Shown here in pieces: positions 1-5,591 of a stretch of 7,748 bases of DNA. How positions within the stretch are numbered: the first letter of the stretch is position 1; each line of letters starts with the position of its first letter. Position numbers and translations under genes: made by a program. The stretch spans positions 1 to 7,748 of the forward strand of contig JAKFUW010000224.1 of NCBI GenBank assembly GCA_021732545.1. The letters are read 5' to 3'. Source of the stretch: Alphaproteobacteria bacterium. Lineage in GTDB: Bacteria > Pseudomonadota > Alphaproteobacteria > Rickettsiales > UBA3002. The notes under the pieces were generated by a model that had not been told where the DNA came from, did not search any database, and was given only the letters and a program-made list of their open reading frames with translations.

Positions 1-684
1 TATTCAAATCCCAATGATCCTCAGTCTCCTTATAATCCTCAGGGCGATGTGCAAAATCCGTTTGCAACCGCACCGGAAGAATCCCCGTTTACGGCAGAGC
101 AGCTGCGCCAGCATTTAAGCAGTGGCGCGATGGGGGAGGGTGACAAGAAAAAGGGTAAGTTGAAGTTGGTGATCATCGCGATATTGGTGCTGGCGGTGAT
201 GGCGGCACTGATGATGGTGTTGGGCGTGTTTTCATCGGGTGAGCCTGATTTTAATGCCGCAGCTCCTAATGATGGGTTGTCGATGTCTGGATCTGACACC
301 ATGCCCGCTCCCACCGAGGAACAAGCGCCGTTCACACCACCTGCTGACCACTCTATGGTGCCTGTGGCTCCTGCTGCCGATGGCGCGGCACCTGCGATGG
401 ATGGAATCACTCCTGAAGCGACACCTGTGGCTCCAGCGGAGGCAGCGCCCGTTGCACCTGCTGATCCGTTTGCACCGTTGGATCAAGGCGCAAATCCGGC
501 ACCTGCCGATTCTCTGGGAGGATCGGTTGCCGCAGCGGCGAATGATTTTACCACCAAATGCACCACAAAATTTAATGATGATATCAGAGCGCGTGGCCAG
601 AACCCCGATCAATACCCCACCGCGCGCGATGATTACGTTAAAAATTGCACAGAATATCTTTCTAAACAGGTGAAACCACAATAA
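1..684 (+). CDS. Unrecognised single-pass membrane protein with Pro/Ala-rich region (5' end outside window)
   Basis: The frame is open from base 1, so the true start probably lies upstream. The first in-frame start inside the window is GTG at 49, but an AGGG only 3 bases before it is too close for a good ribosome site. Counting from that GTG (211 aa), residues 1-38 are polar with a basic KKKGKLK stretch. Residues about 39-61 form a hydrophobic membrane helix. Residues 62-165 are rich in Pro, Ala and acidic residues and look unstructured. The last 45 residues look folded and hold two cysteines (171 and 200) that could form a disulfide. The positive-inside rule suggests a cytoplasmic N-terminus and a periplasmic tail. 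The stop overlaps the nuoD start by one base, so it is translationally coupled to complex I genes. I recognise no family. It could be a separate protein or a tail on an upstream gene such as nuoC; neither can be decided here. Confidence 0.75.
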   Translation, partial: YSNPNDPQSPYNPQGDVQNPFATAPEESPFTAEQLRQHLSSGAMGEGDKKKGKLKLVIIAILVLAVMAALMMVLGVFSSGEPDFNAAAPNDGLSMSGSDTMPAPTEEQAPFTPPADHSMVPVAPAADGAAPAMDGITPEATPVAPAEAAPVAPADPFAPLDQGANPAPADSLGGSVAAAANDFTTKCTTKFNDDIRARGQNPDQYPTARDDYVKNCTEYLSKQVKPQ

Positions 685-1862
685 TGTCCGAATCTGAAAT
701 CAAAACCCTCACGCTCAATTTTGGGCCGCAACATCCTGCGGCGCATGGCGTGTTGCGTTTGGTGCTCGAGATGGACGGCGAAGTGATCGAGCGTGCCGAT
801 CCACATATCGGGTTGCTGCATCGTGGCACCGAAAAACTGATCGAACACAAAACCTATCTTCAGGCGTTGCCTTATTTTGACAGGCTCGATTATGTGTCGC
901 CGATGGCGCAGGAACATTGCTATTCGCTGGCGGTTGAAAAGCTGTTGGGCTGCGAGGTGCCGCTGCGCGCGCAAACTCTTCGCGTGATGTTTTGTGAGAT
1001 GACGCGGATTTTAAATCACATCCTCAATATCACCACCCAAGCGATTGATATTGGAGCGACCACACCACTGCTTTGGATGTTTGAAGAGCGCGAAAAAATG
1101 CTCGAATTTTATGAGCGTGCTTCCGGTGCGCGTTTCCACTCAGCCTATATTCGTCCAGGGGGAGTGCATCAGGATATTCCGGCTGGAATGGAACATGAAA
1201 TCGCTGCGTTTTGTGAAGGATTTTTGCCAGTCATCGATGATGTGGAGGGCTTGCTGACCAACAACCGCATCTGGAAGCAACGCACCGTGGATGTGGGCGT
1301 GGTTAGTCCGCAAGAAGCGCAAAGCTGGGGCTTTTCAGGGCCGATGCTGCGCGGGTCTGGCATCGCGTGGGATCTGCGAAAATCGCAGCCTTATGATATT
1401 TATGGCGATCTGGAATTTAGCGTGCCGGTTGGTAAAAATGGTGATTGCTATGATCGTTATTTATGCCGCGTGGAAGAAATGCGCCAAAGCATCAAACTCA
1501 TCCAGCAATGCGTGAAGAATTTACCAAAAGGTGCTGTTGTTACATCTGATCCTAAAGTCGCGCCACCTAAGCGCGAGCTGATGAAACATTCGATGGAAGC
1601 GCTGATTCAACACTTTAAGTTATACTCCGAAGGCTATCATGTGCCAGCGGGTGAAACCTATACCGCAGTCGAAGCACCCAAAGGCGAATTTGGCGTGTAT
1701 TTGATTTCCGATGGAACTAACAGGCCTTATCGCTGCAAAATCCGCGCGCCCGGATTCGCGCATCTGCAAGGGCTGGATTTTATGAGCAAAGGCCACATGC
1801 TCGCCGATGTGAGCGCCATCATCGGCACGCTCGATGTGGTGTTTGGGGAGATAGATAGGTAG
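684..1862 (+). CDS. nuoD: NADH-quinone oxidoreductase subunit D (49 kDa subunit)
   Basis: Complex I subunit of the peripheral arm, facing the membrane, which helps form the quinone-binding pocket next to cluster N2. The 392-aa length is normal for a stand-alone NuoD, not the NuoCD fusion of enterobacteria. The GPQHPAAHG motif lies at residues 14-22 and HRGTEKL at 46-52. His21 and Tyr70 match in spacing the quinone-headgroup residues His38 and Tyr87 of Thermus Nqo4; this equivalence is by motif alignment from memory. LLTNNRIW, the [17 protein letters not shown] block, PKGEFGVYL and a C-terminal VFGEIDR are all typical of alphaproteobacterial and mitochondrial forms. The ATG at 684 shares its A with the upstream TAA (TAATG). 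There is no strong Shine-Dalgarno, so expression probably depends on coupling to the preceding gene. Downstream, nuoE is displaced by about 560 bp of accessory genes. Confidence 0.98.
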   Translation: MSESEIKTLTLNFGPQHPAAHGVLRLVLEMDGEVIERADPHIGLLHRGTEKLIEHKTYLQALPYFDRLDYVSPMAQEHCYSLAVEKLLGCEVPLRAQTLRVMFCEMTRILNHILNITTQAIDIGATTPLLWMFEEREKMLEFYERASGARFHSAYIRPGGVHQDIPAGMEHEIAAFCEGFLPVIDDVEGLLTNNRIWKQRTVDVGVVSPQEAQSWGFSGPMLRGSGIAWDLRKSQPYDIYGDLEFSVPVGKNGDCYDRYLCRVEEMRQSIKLIQQCVKNLPKGAVVTSDPKVAPPKRELMKHSMEALIQHFKLYSEGYHVPAGETYTAVEAPKGEFGVYLISDGTNRPYRCKIRAPGFAHLQGLDFMSKGHMLADVSAIIGTLDVVFGEIDR

Positions 1863-1865
1863 CCT

Positions 1866-2135
1866 ATGCCCACGATCTCGATGTTTTATGGAATTTTGGT
1901 TTATATGTATTTTGAAGACAATAAACAGCATCATGTGCCGCATATTCACGTTGAATATAGTGGGAATGAAGCGGTGATTGCGATACCAAGCGGAAAAACA
2001 TTGGGTGGTAAAATTCCCAGAGCAAAAATGAAACTTCTTCAGGCATGGATTGAACTTCATAAAGACGAATTAATGGCGGATTGGAAGCTGGCGGTTGCTG
2101 GTGAAAAACCGTATCCTATCGAACCATTGAGGTAA
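1866..2135 (+). CDS. DUF4160 family protein
   Basis: An 89-aa protein starting three bases after the nuoD stop. It shows the family pattern: PTISMFYGI at residues 2-10, then MYFED, then a histidine-rich VPHIHVEY segment with an HxH at 26-28. A helical segment (PRAKMKLLQAWIELHKDEL) and a closing PIEPLR follow. The molecular function of DUF4160 is not established. Members are commonly found beside a DUF2442 gene, and the pair is often suspected of being toxin-antitoxin-like. Here the DUF2442 partner follows with a one-base overlap. The base composition is visibly more AT-rich than the flanking nuo genes, which suits an acquired cassette. It is intact, with no frameshift. The ribosome site is poor (GGGGAG at 1845-1850 is distant), so it may be translated by reinitiation after nuoD. 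Confidence 0.9.
   Translation: MPTISMFYGILVYMYFEDNKQHHVPHIHVEYSGNEAVIAIPSGKTLGGKIPRAKMKLLQAWIELHKDELMADWKLAVAGEKPYPIEPLR
2129..2132 (+). promoter_or_regulatory. Ribosome binding site deciding the DUF2442 start
   Basis: GAGG lies within the last codons of the DUF4160 gene. It is two bases from the ATG at 2135 but five from the ATG at 2138. The spacing favours 2138 as the real start, although the difference is one residue. Confidence 0.5.
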
Positions 2136-2434
2136 TGATGATACCGCTTAATCCACGCGTTATTTCAGTCAAGGCGTCTGATAATTATACGCTCCACTTA
2201 ACCTTCTCCAACGGTGAAAAAGGGGTGTTTGATTGCAAGCCGTACTTGCATAAAGGTGTGTTTCAAGAGCTTGCTGACGAACGCTATTTTGGTATGGTAA
2301 AAGTGTGGAAGGGTCCAGATACGATTCATTGGCCAAACGGACAGGATTTTTGCCCTGATACGCTTTATCTTGCATCCGTTAAAACAACAATTCCGACCCC
2401 TAACCTCTCATCTGAGCAACCCCATGTCCGCTAA
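2135..2434 (+). CDS. DUF2442 family protein
   Basis: A 99-aa protein, or 98 aa if it starts at the second ATG (2138). The family pattern is clear: an N-terminal strand (PRVISVKASDNYTLHLTFSNGE), then KPYLHKGVFQEL at about 35-46, and a C-terminal block with WPNGQDFCPDTLY at about 66-78. DUF2442 is a small alpha/beta domain. In some proteins it is followed by a DNA-binding helix-turn-helix, and that extra domain is absent here. Pairing with DUF4160 upstream is the usual arrangement and suggests the two products act together, perhaps as partner proteins of a toxin-antitoxin-like module; that role is inference. Its last 11 bases overlap the start of nuoE, so nuoE translation may depend on ribosomes leaving this gene. 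Confidence 0.88.
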   Translation: MMIPLNPRVISVKASDNYTLHLTFSNGEKGVFDCKPYLHKGVFQELADERYFGMVKVWKGPDTIHWPNGQDFCPDTLYLASVKTTIPTPNLSSEQPHVR

Positions 2435-3080
2435 CCTCCGCCAAATTGCCCCCGATGCGCAGCAGCCAAACAGCTTTACCTTTTCGGCTGAAAATAAAAA
2501 ACTCGCGCAAGGAATCATTCTCAAATATCCCGCTGGCAAACAGCAAAGCGCGGTGATGCCGCTGCTCACGCTCGCTCAGCGCCAGCACGATGGCTGGGTG
2601 CCACGCGCGGCCATGGAGCATGTGGCGCAAATGCTGGAGATGCCCTACATCCGTGTGATGGAGGTGGCCACTTTTTACACCATGTATAACCTCGCGCCCA
2701 TTGGCAAATTCCACATTCAATGCTGCACCACCACGCCGTGCTGGCTTGCGGGTTCCGATGATATTATGCGTGCGTGTCGCGACGAGTTGGGCATCGATGC
2801 GGGGCACACGTCGCCCGATGGAAAATTTACACTCAACGAAGCCGAGTGCTTGGGCGCGTGCGTAAACGCACCGATGTTTGAGGTGACCACGCCCGAATGG
2901 GACATGTATTTTGAAGATTTAACGTATGAGAACACACGCCTTTTGTTGCAACAATTACGCCGTGGCGAAATGCCGCGCGAAGGCTCGCAACGTGGCCGAA
3001 ATGGCTCGGAGCCTGCCACGGGGCCAACGGTTTTGCCTGATCAACAAAGCGCGTGGAAAAAGATGAAAGAGGCCAGCTGA
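2424..3080 (+). CDS. nuoE: NADH-quinone oxidoreductase subunit E (24 kDa subunit)
   Basis: Thioredoxin-fold [2Fe-2S] subunit of the NADH-oxidising arm; it binds cluster N1a and partners NuoF. From the ATG at 2424 the protein has 218 aa. The cluster ligands are C101 and C106 (CTTTPC) and C142 and C146 (ECLGAC), preceded by the family block [21 protein letters not shown] cysteine (C100) directly precedes the first ligand. The C-terminal 35 residues, with the pattern [14 protein letters not shown], are the extension usual in alphaproteobacterial NuoE. A longer reading from TTG at 2370 is unlikely: it lies wholly within DUF2442 and adds residues foreign to the family. The 5' end overlaps DUF2442 by 11 bases with only a weak ribosome site (TGAG). 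The stop overlaps the nuoF start. Confidence 0.97.
   Translation: MSANLRQIAPDAQQPNSFTFSAENKKLAQGIILKYPAGKQQSAVMPLLTLAQRQHDGWVPRAAMEHVAQMLEMPYIRVMEVATFYTMYNLAPIGKFHIQCCTTTPCWLAGSDDIMRACRDELGIDAGHTSPDGKFTLNEAECLGACVNAPMFEVTTPEWDMYFEDLTYENTRLLLQQLRRGEMPREGSQRGRNGSEPATGPTVLPDQQSAWKKMKEAS
3066..3072 (+). promoter_or_regulatory. Ribosome binding site deciding the nuoF start
   Basis: AAAGAGG inside the 3' end of nuoE lies seven bases before the ATG at 3080, an ideal spacing. It supports 3080 rather than the in-frame GTG at 3053. A start at 3053 would place this site inside the gene and add nine residues not expected in NuoF. Confidence 0.75.
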
Positions 3081-4354
3081 TGTTACAAGATTCAGACCGC
3101 ATTTTTACCAACCTATACGGCTATCAGGATTATCAGCTCAAAGGTGCGATGGCGCGTGGCGATTGGGATAATACCAAAGCGCTGATTGAAAAAGGCCGCG
3201 ATTGGATTATCACTGAAATGAAAGCATCGGGCCTTCGTGGGCGCGGTGGTGCTGGATTCCCGACCGGCATGAAATGGTCGTTCATGCCCAAAGAACATGC
3301 GCTGCCTGCTTATCTCGTGGTCAATGCCGATGAGGGCGAGCCAGGCACCTGCAAAGACCGCGACATGATGCGCTATGAGCCGCATAAATTGGTTGAAGGC
3401 TGCTTGCTTGCGGGAGTTGCCATCAATGCGGTGGCGGCCTATATTTATGTGCGCGGCGAATTTCAGCGAGAAATTCATCATCTGCAAACCGCAATTGATG
3501 AAGCTTACGGCGCAGGGTTTTTAGGCAAAAATGCCTGCGGTTCGGGTTATGATTTTGATGTGTATGTGCATGACGGATCGGGCGCGTATATTTGCGGCGA
3601 AGAAACCGCGCTGATCGAATCGCTGGAAGGCAAAAAAGGTCAGCCACGCCTGAAACCACCATTTCCCGCTGGTATGGGCGTGTGGGGCTGCCCCACCACG
3701 GTCAATAATGTGGAATCGATTGCGGTGGCACCGACCATTTTGCGTCGCAGTGGCGCATGGTTTGCAGGGTTGGGCCGCGAGAATAATACTGGCACCAAAG
3801 TGTTTTGCATTTCCGGCCATGTGAACACGCCGTGCAATGTGGAAGAAGAAATGGGGATACCGCTTCGCGAGCTGATCGAAAAACACGCGGGCGGCGTGCG
3901 CGGCGGATGGGATAATTTGCTTGCCATTATTCCGGGCGGTTCGTCCGTGCCACTCATGCCTAAAGACGTATGCGACACGGTGCTGATGGATTTTGATTCG
4001 CTTAAAGCAGTAGGCTCTGGGCTTGGCACCGCAGGCGTCATTGTGATGGATAAATCGACTGATATCGTCAAGGCGATTGCGCGCTTATCGGAATTTTACA
4101 TGCATGAATCGTGTGGGCAATGCACCCCGTGTCGCGAAGGGACAGGCTGGCTCGCACGCGTGATGAACCGCATGGTGAAAGGCAACGCCACGATGGATGA
4201 AATCGATCAGTTACAAGACATGACCAAACGGATTGAAGGCCATACGATCTGCGCGCTGGGTGATGCGGCGGCATGGCCAGTGCAGGGCCTCATCCGCCAC
4301 TTCCGCCCCGAAATGGAACGGCGGATAAAAGAATATAAGAAACGGGCGGCGTAA
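3080..4354 (+). CDS. nuoF: NADH-quinone oxidoreductase subunit F (51 kDa, NADH- and FMN-binding)
   Basis: This subunit oxidises NADH: it holds FMN and the [4Fe-4S] cluster N3 and passes electrons to NuoE and NuoG. The protein is 424 aa, a normal length. The glycine-rich [13 protein letters not shown] at residues 51-63 and [13 protein letters not shown] at 82-94 form the nucleotide and FMN site. [17 protein letters not shown] (168-184) is the second conserved block. [10 protein letters not shown] at 345-354 gives three ligands (C345, C348, C351), and HTICALGDA supplies the fourth (C391). The sequence is very close in pattern to mitochondrial NDUFV1. The start overlaps the nuoE stop (TGATG), so E and F are translated as a coupled pair, which fits their tight complex. 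The next complex I gene, nuoG, is unusually far away (1237 bp). Confidence 0.98.
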   Translation: MLQDSDRIFTNLYGYQDYQLKGAMARGDWDNTKALIEKGRDWIITEMKASGLRGRGGAGFPTGMKWSFMPKEHALPAYLVVNADEGEPGTCKDRDMMRYEPHKLVEGCLLAGVAINAVAAYIYVRGEFQREIHHLQTAIDEAYGAGFLGKNACGSGYDFDVYVHDGSGAYICGEETALIESLEGKKGQPRLKPPFPAGMGVWGCPTTVNNVESIAVAPTILRRSGAWFAGLGRENNTGTKVFCISGHVNTPCNVEEEMGIPLRELIEKHAGGVRGGWDNLLAIIPGGSSVPLMPKDVCDTVLMDFDSLKAVGSGLGTAGVIVMDKSTDIVKAIARLSEFYMHESCGQCTPCREGTGWLARVMNRMVKGNATMDEIDQLQDMTKRIEGHTICALGDAAAWPVQGLIRHFRPEMERRIKEYKKRAA

Positions 4355-4366
4355 GGAATCAGAATC

Positions 4367-4576
4367 ATGAGAAAACTTAACGTAGTCGTTTATGAAGAAG
4401 AGAGTGCATTTGTGGCACAATGTTTGAATTGTGGTGTGACAACGCATGGTGATACCTACGAAGAGGCGATTGAAAATATACAAGAAGCAGTCGAGCTTTT
4501 TTATGAGGATAATAAAGATGGTGTTTATAGTCACATTGGTGCGATGGTCGTGACAGAAATTTTTGTAAATGCCTAG
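4367..4576 (+). CDS. HicB-like (UPF0150) antitoxin-type domain protein, orphan
   Basis: A 69-aa protein with the HicB N-terminal fold: strand VVVYEEESAFVAQCLNCGVTTHG, then a helix TYEEAIENIQEAVELFYED (residues about 30-48) and a last strand. In HicAB systems HicB neutralises the HicA mRNA interferase and often carries a C-terminal DNA-binding domain. Here there is only the single domain, and no HicA-like gene lies on either side: nuoF ends 12 bases upstream and the repeat array follows. AAGGA at 4353-4357, overlapping the nuoF stop and nine bases before the ATG, is a good ribosome site. The gene therefore looks expressed with the nuo transcript. It may be a remnant of a lost hicAB pair or a stand-alone member acting on something elsewhere. 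Confidence 0.8.
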   Translation: MRKLNVVVYEEESAFVAQCLNCGVTTHGDTYEEAIENIQEAVELFYEDNKDGVYSHIGAMVVTEIFVNA

Positions 4577-4604
4577 AGTGATGTGAATAAGTGTTTGTTA
4601 AGTA

Positions 4605-4628
4605 GTCATCCCTGCGAAAGCAGGGATC
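4605..4628 (+). repeat. Short palindromic repeat with GAAA tetraloop
   Basis: An 8-bp perfect stem (ATCCCTGC at 4608-4615 with GCAGGGAT at 4620-4627) closes a GAAA tetraloop. Read from 4605 it would encode VIPAKAGI, a peptide signature I know from dispersed repeats in many proteobacterial genomes. Its GTCATC start and GATC end resemble the ends of the larger hairpins just downstream, so it is probably a short relative of them. It has no T-run after it and is not a normal terminator. Confidence 0.75.
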
Positions 4629-4649
4629 TTAAAAGGGTGCGGGTGTTGG

Positions 4650-4780
4650 CTGGATTGCCTTAGAATTTCTTAGGGGAAATTCAGGCAATGACGGATGGGG
4701 GCGAAGACAAGAAAAAAGTTGAGGGGTTGTTTTTCTCTCGTCATCACCTGAATCGCTTTAGCGATTCTAGGGTGATCCAG
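4650..4780 (+). repeat. Diverged copy of the inverted hairpin-pair element
   Basis: Two hairpins face each other across a 45-nt spacer. The first (4650-4693) has stems TTGCCT/AGGCAA and GAATTTC/GAAATTC. The second (4739-4780) has ATCACC/GGTGAT and GAATCGCT/AGCGATTC. The second is essentially the reverse complement of the first at both ends (CTGGAT...ATGACG against CGTCAT...ATCCAG), so the whole 131-nt block is an inverted repeat. The spacer and stems differ at many bases from the copies at 5207-5337 and 5357-5487, but the overall length is the same. It is therefore an older copy of the same element. Confidence 0.85.
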
Positions 4781-4800
4781 AAATGGCGGAGAGATTTTTT

Positions 4801-4843
4801 TAGATTACCTTAGAATTTTTGAAGTAAAAATTCAGGTAATGAC
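4801..4843 (+). repeat. Single hairpin of the array (left-type, variant stem)
   Basis: Stems are ATTACCT (4804-4810) with AGGTAAT (4834-4840) and GAATTTTT (4813-4820) with AAAAATTC (4826-4833); the loop is GAAGT. It starts exactly 150 bp after the matching part of the hairpin at 4650. Compared with that copy, the outer stem has swapped a G-C pair for A-T on both sides, a compensatory change. Its expected right-hand partner is missing, and the GIY-YIG gene begins 51 bases downstream. Confidence 0.8.
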
Positions 4844-4894
4844 GAGGCTTTGACGGCGGGCGATGACAGAGGGCAATGACGGAGAAGAAAGGGA

Positions 4895-5188
4895 ATGAAA
4901 AGGGAGTGTATCGCGGTATATATGATGGCAAGTGGCAGAAACGGGACATTGTATATTGGCGTGACATCTCATCTTATTAAACGTGTTTATGAACATAAGA
5001 CGCACGCAGTCGATGGGTTCACAAAGACGTATAATGTAGATAAATTGGTTTATTTTGAGTTGCACGAAACGATGCAAGCGGCGATACACAGAGAGAAGCG
5101 GTTAAAAAAATATACACGCGCAGCAAAGTTGAAATTGATAGAAGAGCAGAATCCAGAATGGAATGATGTCTATGAAGGAATATGTTAG
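4895..5188 (+). CDS. Small single-domain GIY-YIG nuclease-family protein
   Basis: A 97-aa protein of the stand-alone GIY-YIG family (COG2827/UPF0213-like). The motif reads AVY at residues 7-9 and LYIG at 19-22, so the first half departs from the canonical GIY but keeps the tyrosine. Expected catalytic residues are present: Tyr9, Tyr20, Arg30 (LIKRVYEHK), Glu67 (HREKRLKK) and Asn86 (NPEW). The protein is full length and probably active. The family cuts DNA in other contexts, but the cellular role of these minimal members is unsettled. GGAGAAG at 4881-4887 gives a ribosome site seven bases before the ATG. A sampled 60-base stretch is about 40% GC against about 62% in a sampled nuoG stretch, suggesting transfer. 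Hairpin repeats flank it on both sides, with the next unit starting eight bases after its stop. Confidence 0.92.
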   Translation: MKRECIAVYMMASGRNGTLYIGVTSHLIKRVYEHKTHAVDGFTKTYNVDKLVYFELHETMQAAIHREKRLKKYTRAAKLKLIEEQNPEWNDVYEGIC

Positions 5189-5196
5189 TTTTTTGC

Positions 5197-5346
5197 TGAG
5201 TGTTGGCTGGATTGCCTTAGAATTTTCCAAGGAAAATTCAGGCAAAGACGGAGAGAGATAGCGACGGAATAAAAGATGAGGGTTTGTTTTTCTCTCGTCA
5301 TCACCCGAATCGCTTTAGCGATTCTAGGGTGATCCAGAAGTGGCAA
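5197..5346 (+). repeat. 150-bp tandem repeat unit 1 (inverted hairpin pair)
   Basis: This unit holds a left-type hairpin (5207-5250; TTGCCT/AGGCAA and GAATTTTCC/GGAAAATTC) and a right-type hairpin (5296-5337; GAATCGCT/AGCGATTC). They are separated by a spacer that itself begins GAGAGA and ends TCTCTC. The segment from CTGGAT at 5207 to ATCCAG at 5337 is one long imperfect inverted repeat. The next unit is identical at 149 of 150 positions; the one difference is C at 5306 against T at 5456. Confidence 0.93.
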
Positions 5347-5496
5347 TGAGTGTTGGCTGGATTGCCTTAGAATTTTCCAAGGAAAATTCAGGCAAAGACG
5401 GAGAGAGATAGCGACGGAATAAAAGATGAGGGTTTGTTTTTCTCTCGTCATCACCTGAATCGCTTTAGCGATTCTAGGGTGATCCAGAAGTGGCAA
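5347..5496 (+). repeat. 150-bp tandem repeat unit 2 (inverted hairpin pair)
   Basis: Direct tandem copy of the preceding 150 bp with a single base difference. The left hairpin is at 5357-5400 and the right one at 5446-5487. Near identity implies a recent duplication, or homogenisation between copies. Confidence 0.93.
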
Positions 5497-5549
5497 TGAG
5501 TGTTGGCTGGATTGCCTTAGAATTGCCTTTGGCAATTCAGGCAAAGACG
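5497..5549 (+). repeat. Partial third repeat unit with variant hairpin
   Basis: The third unit begins in phase but stops after its left hairpin (5507-5549). Its apical stem is GAATTGCC (5520-5527) with GGCAATTC (5531-5538), different from units 1 and 2 yet still fully paired. The unit ends 42 bases before nuoG. Confidence 0.88.
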
Positions 5550-5580
5550 GGGACAGGCGAAGACTGAGATGTTGTTTTAA

Positions 5581-5585
5581 AAGGA
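5581..5585 (+). promoter_or_regulatory. nuoG ribosome binding site
   Basis: AAGGA lies six bases before the ATG. Since nuoG is separated from nuoF by 1237 bp, it cannot be translationally coupled to nuoF, and this independent site matters. Confidence 0.7.
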
Positions 5586-5591
5586 TACACG

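Noticed and set aside
31..36. TATAAT as a -10 promoter box
   Set aside because: It lies inside an open coding frame, and no matching -35 hexamer is visible at the right distance.
1620..2060. 146-aa minus-strand open frame across the nuoD end and DUF4160
   Set aside because: It spans the boundary of two well-supported plus-strand genes and has no recognisable domain; it is a shadow frame.
2370..2423. TTG-initiated extension of nuoE
   Set aside because: The 18 added residues lie wholly within DUF2442 coding sequence and do not fit the NuoE family; the ATG at 2424 is the better start.
3053..3079. GTG start for nuoF
   Set aside because: It would put the good AAAGAGG site inside the gene; the ATG at 3080 has ideal spacing and overlaps the nuoE stop.
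4739..4801. Intrinsic terminator (hairpin then seven Ts at 4795-4801)
   Set aside because: The T-run starts 15 bases after the hairpin pairing ends, too far for an intrinsic terminator, and the operon continues downstream.
4605..5549. CRISPR array
   Set aside because: The repeats are 42-44 nt palindromes in alternating orientation, the tandem unit is 150 bp, and the intervening sequence is itself repeated. There are no unique spacers of uniform length.
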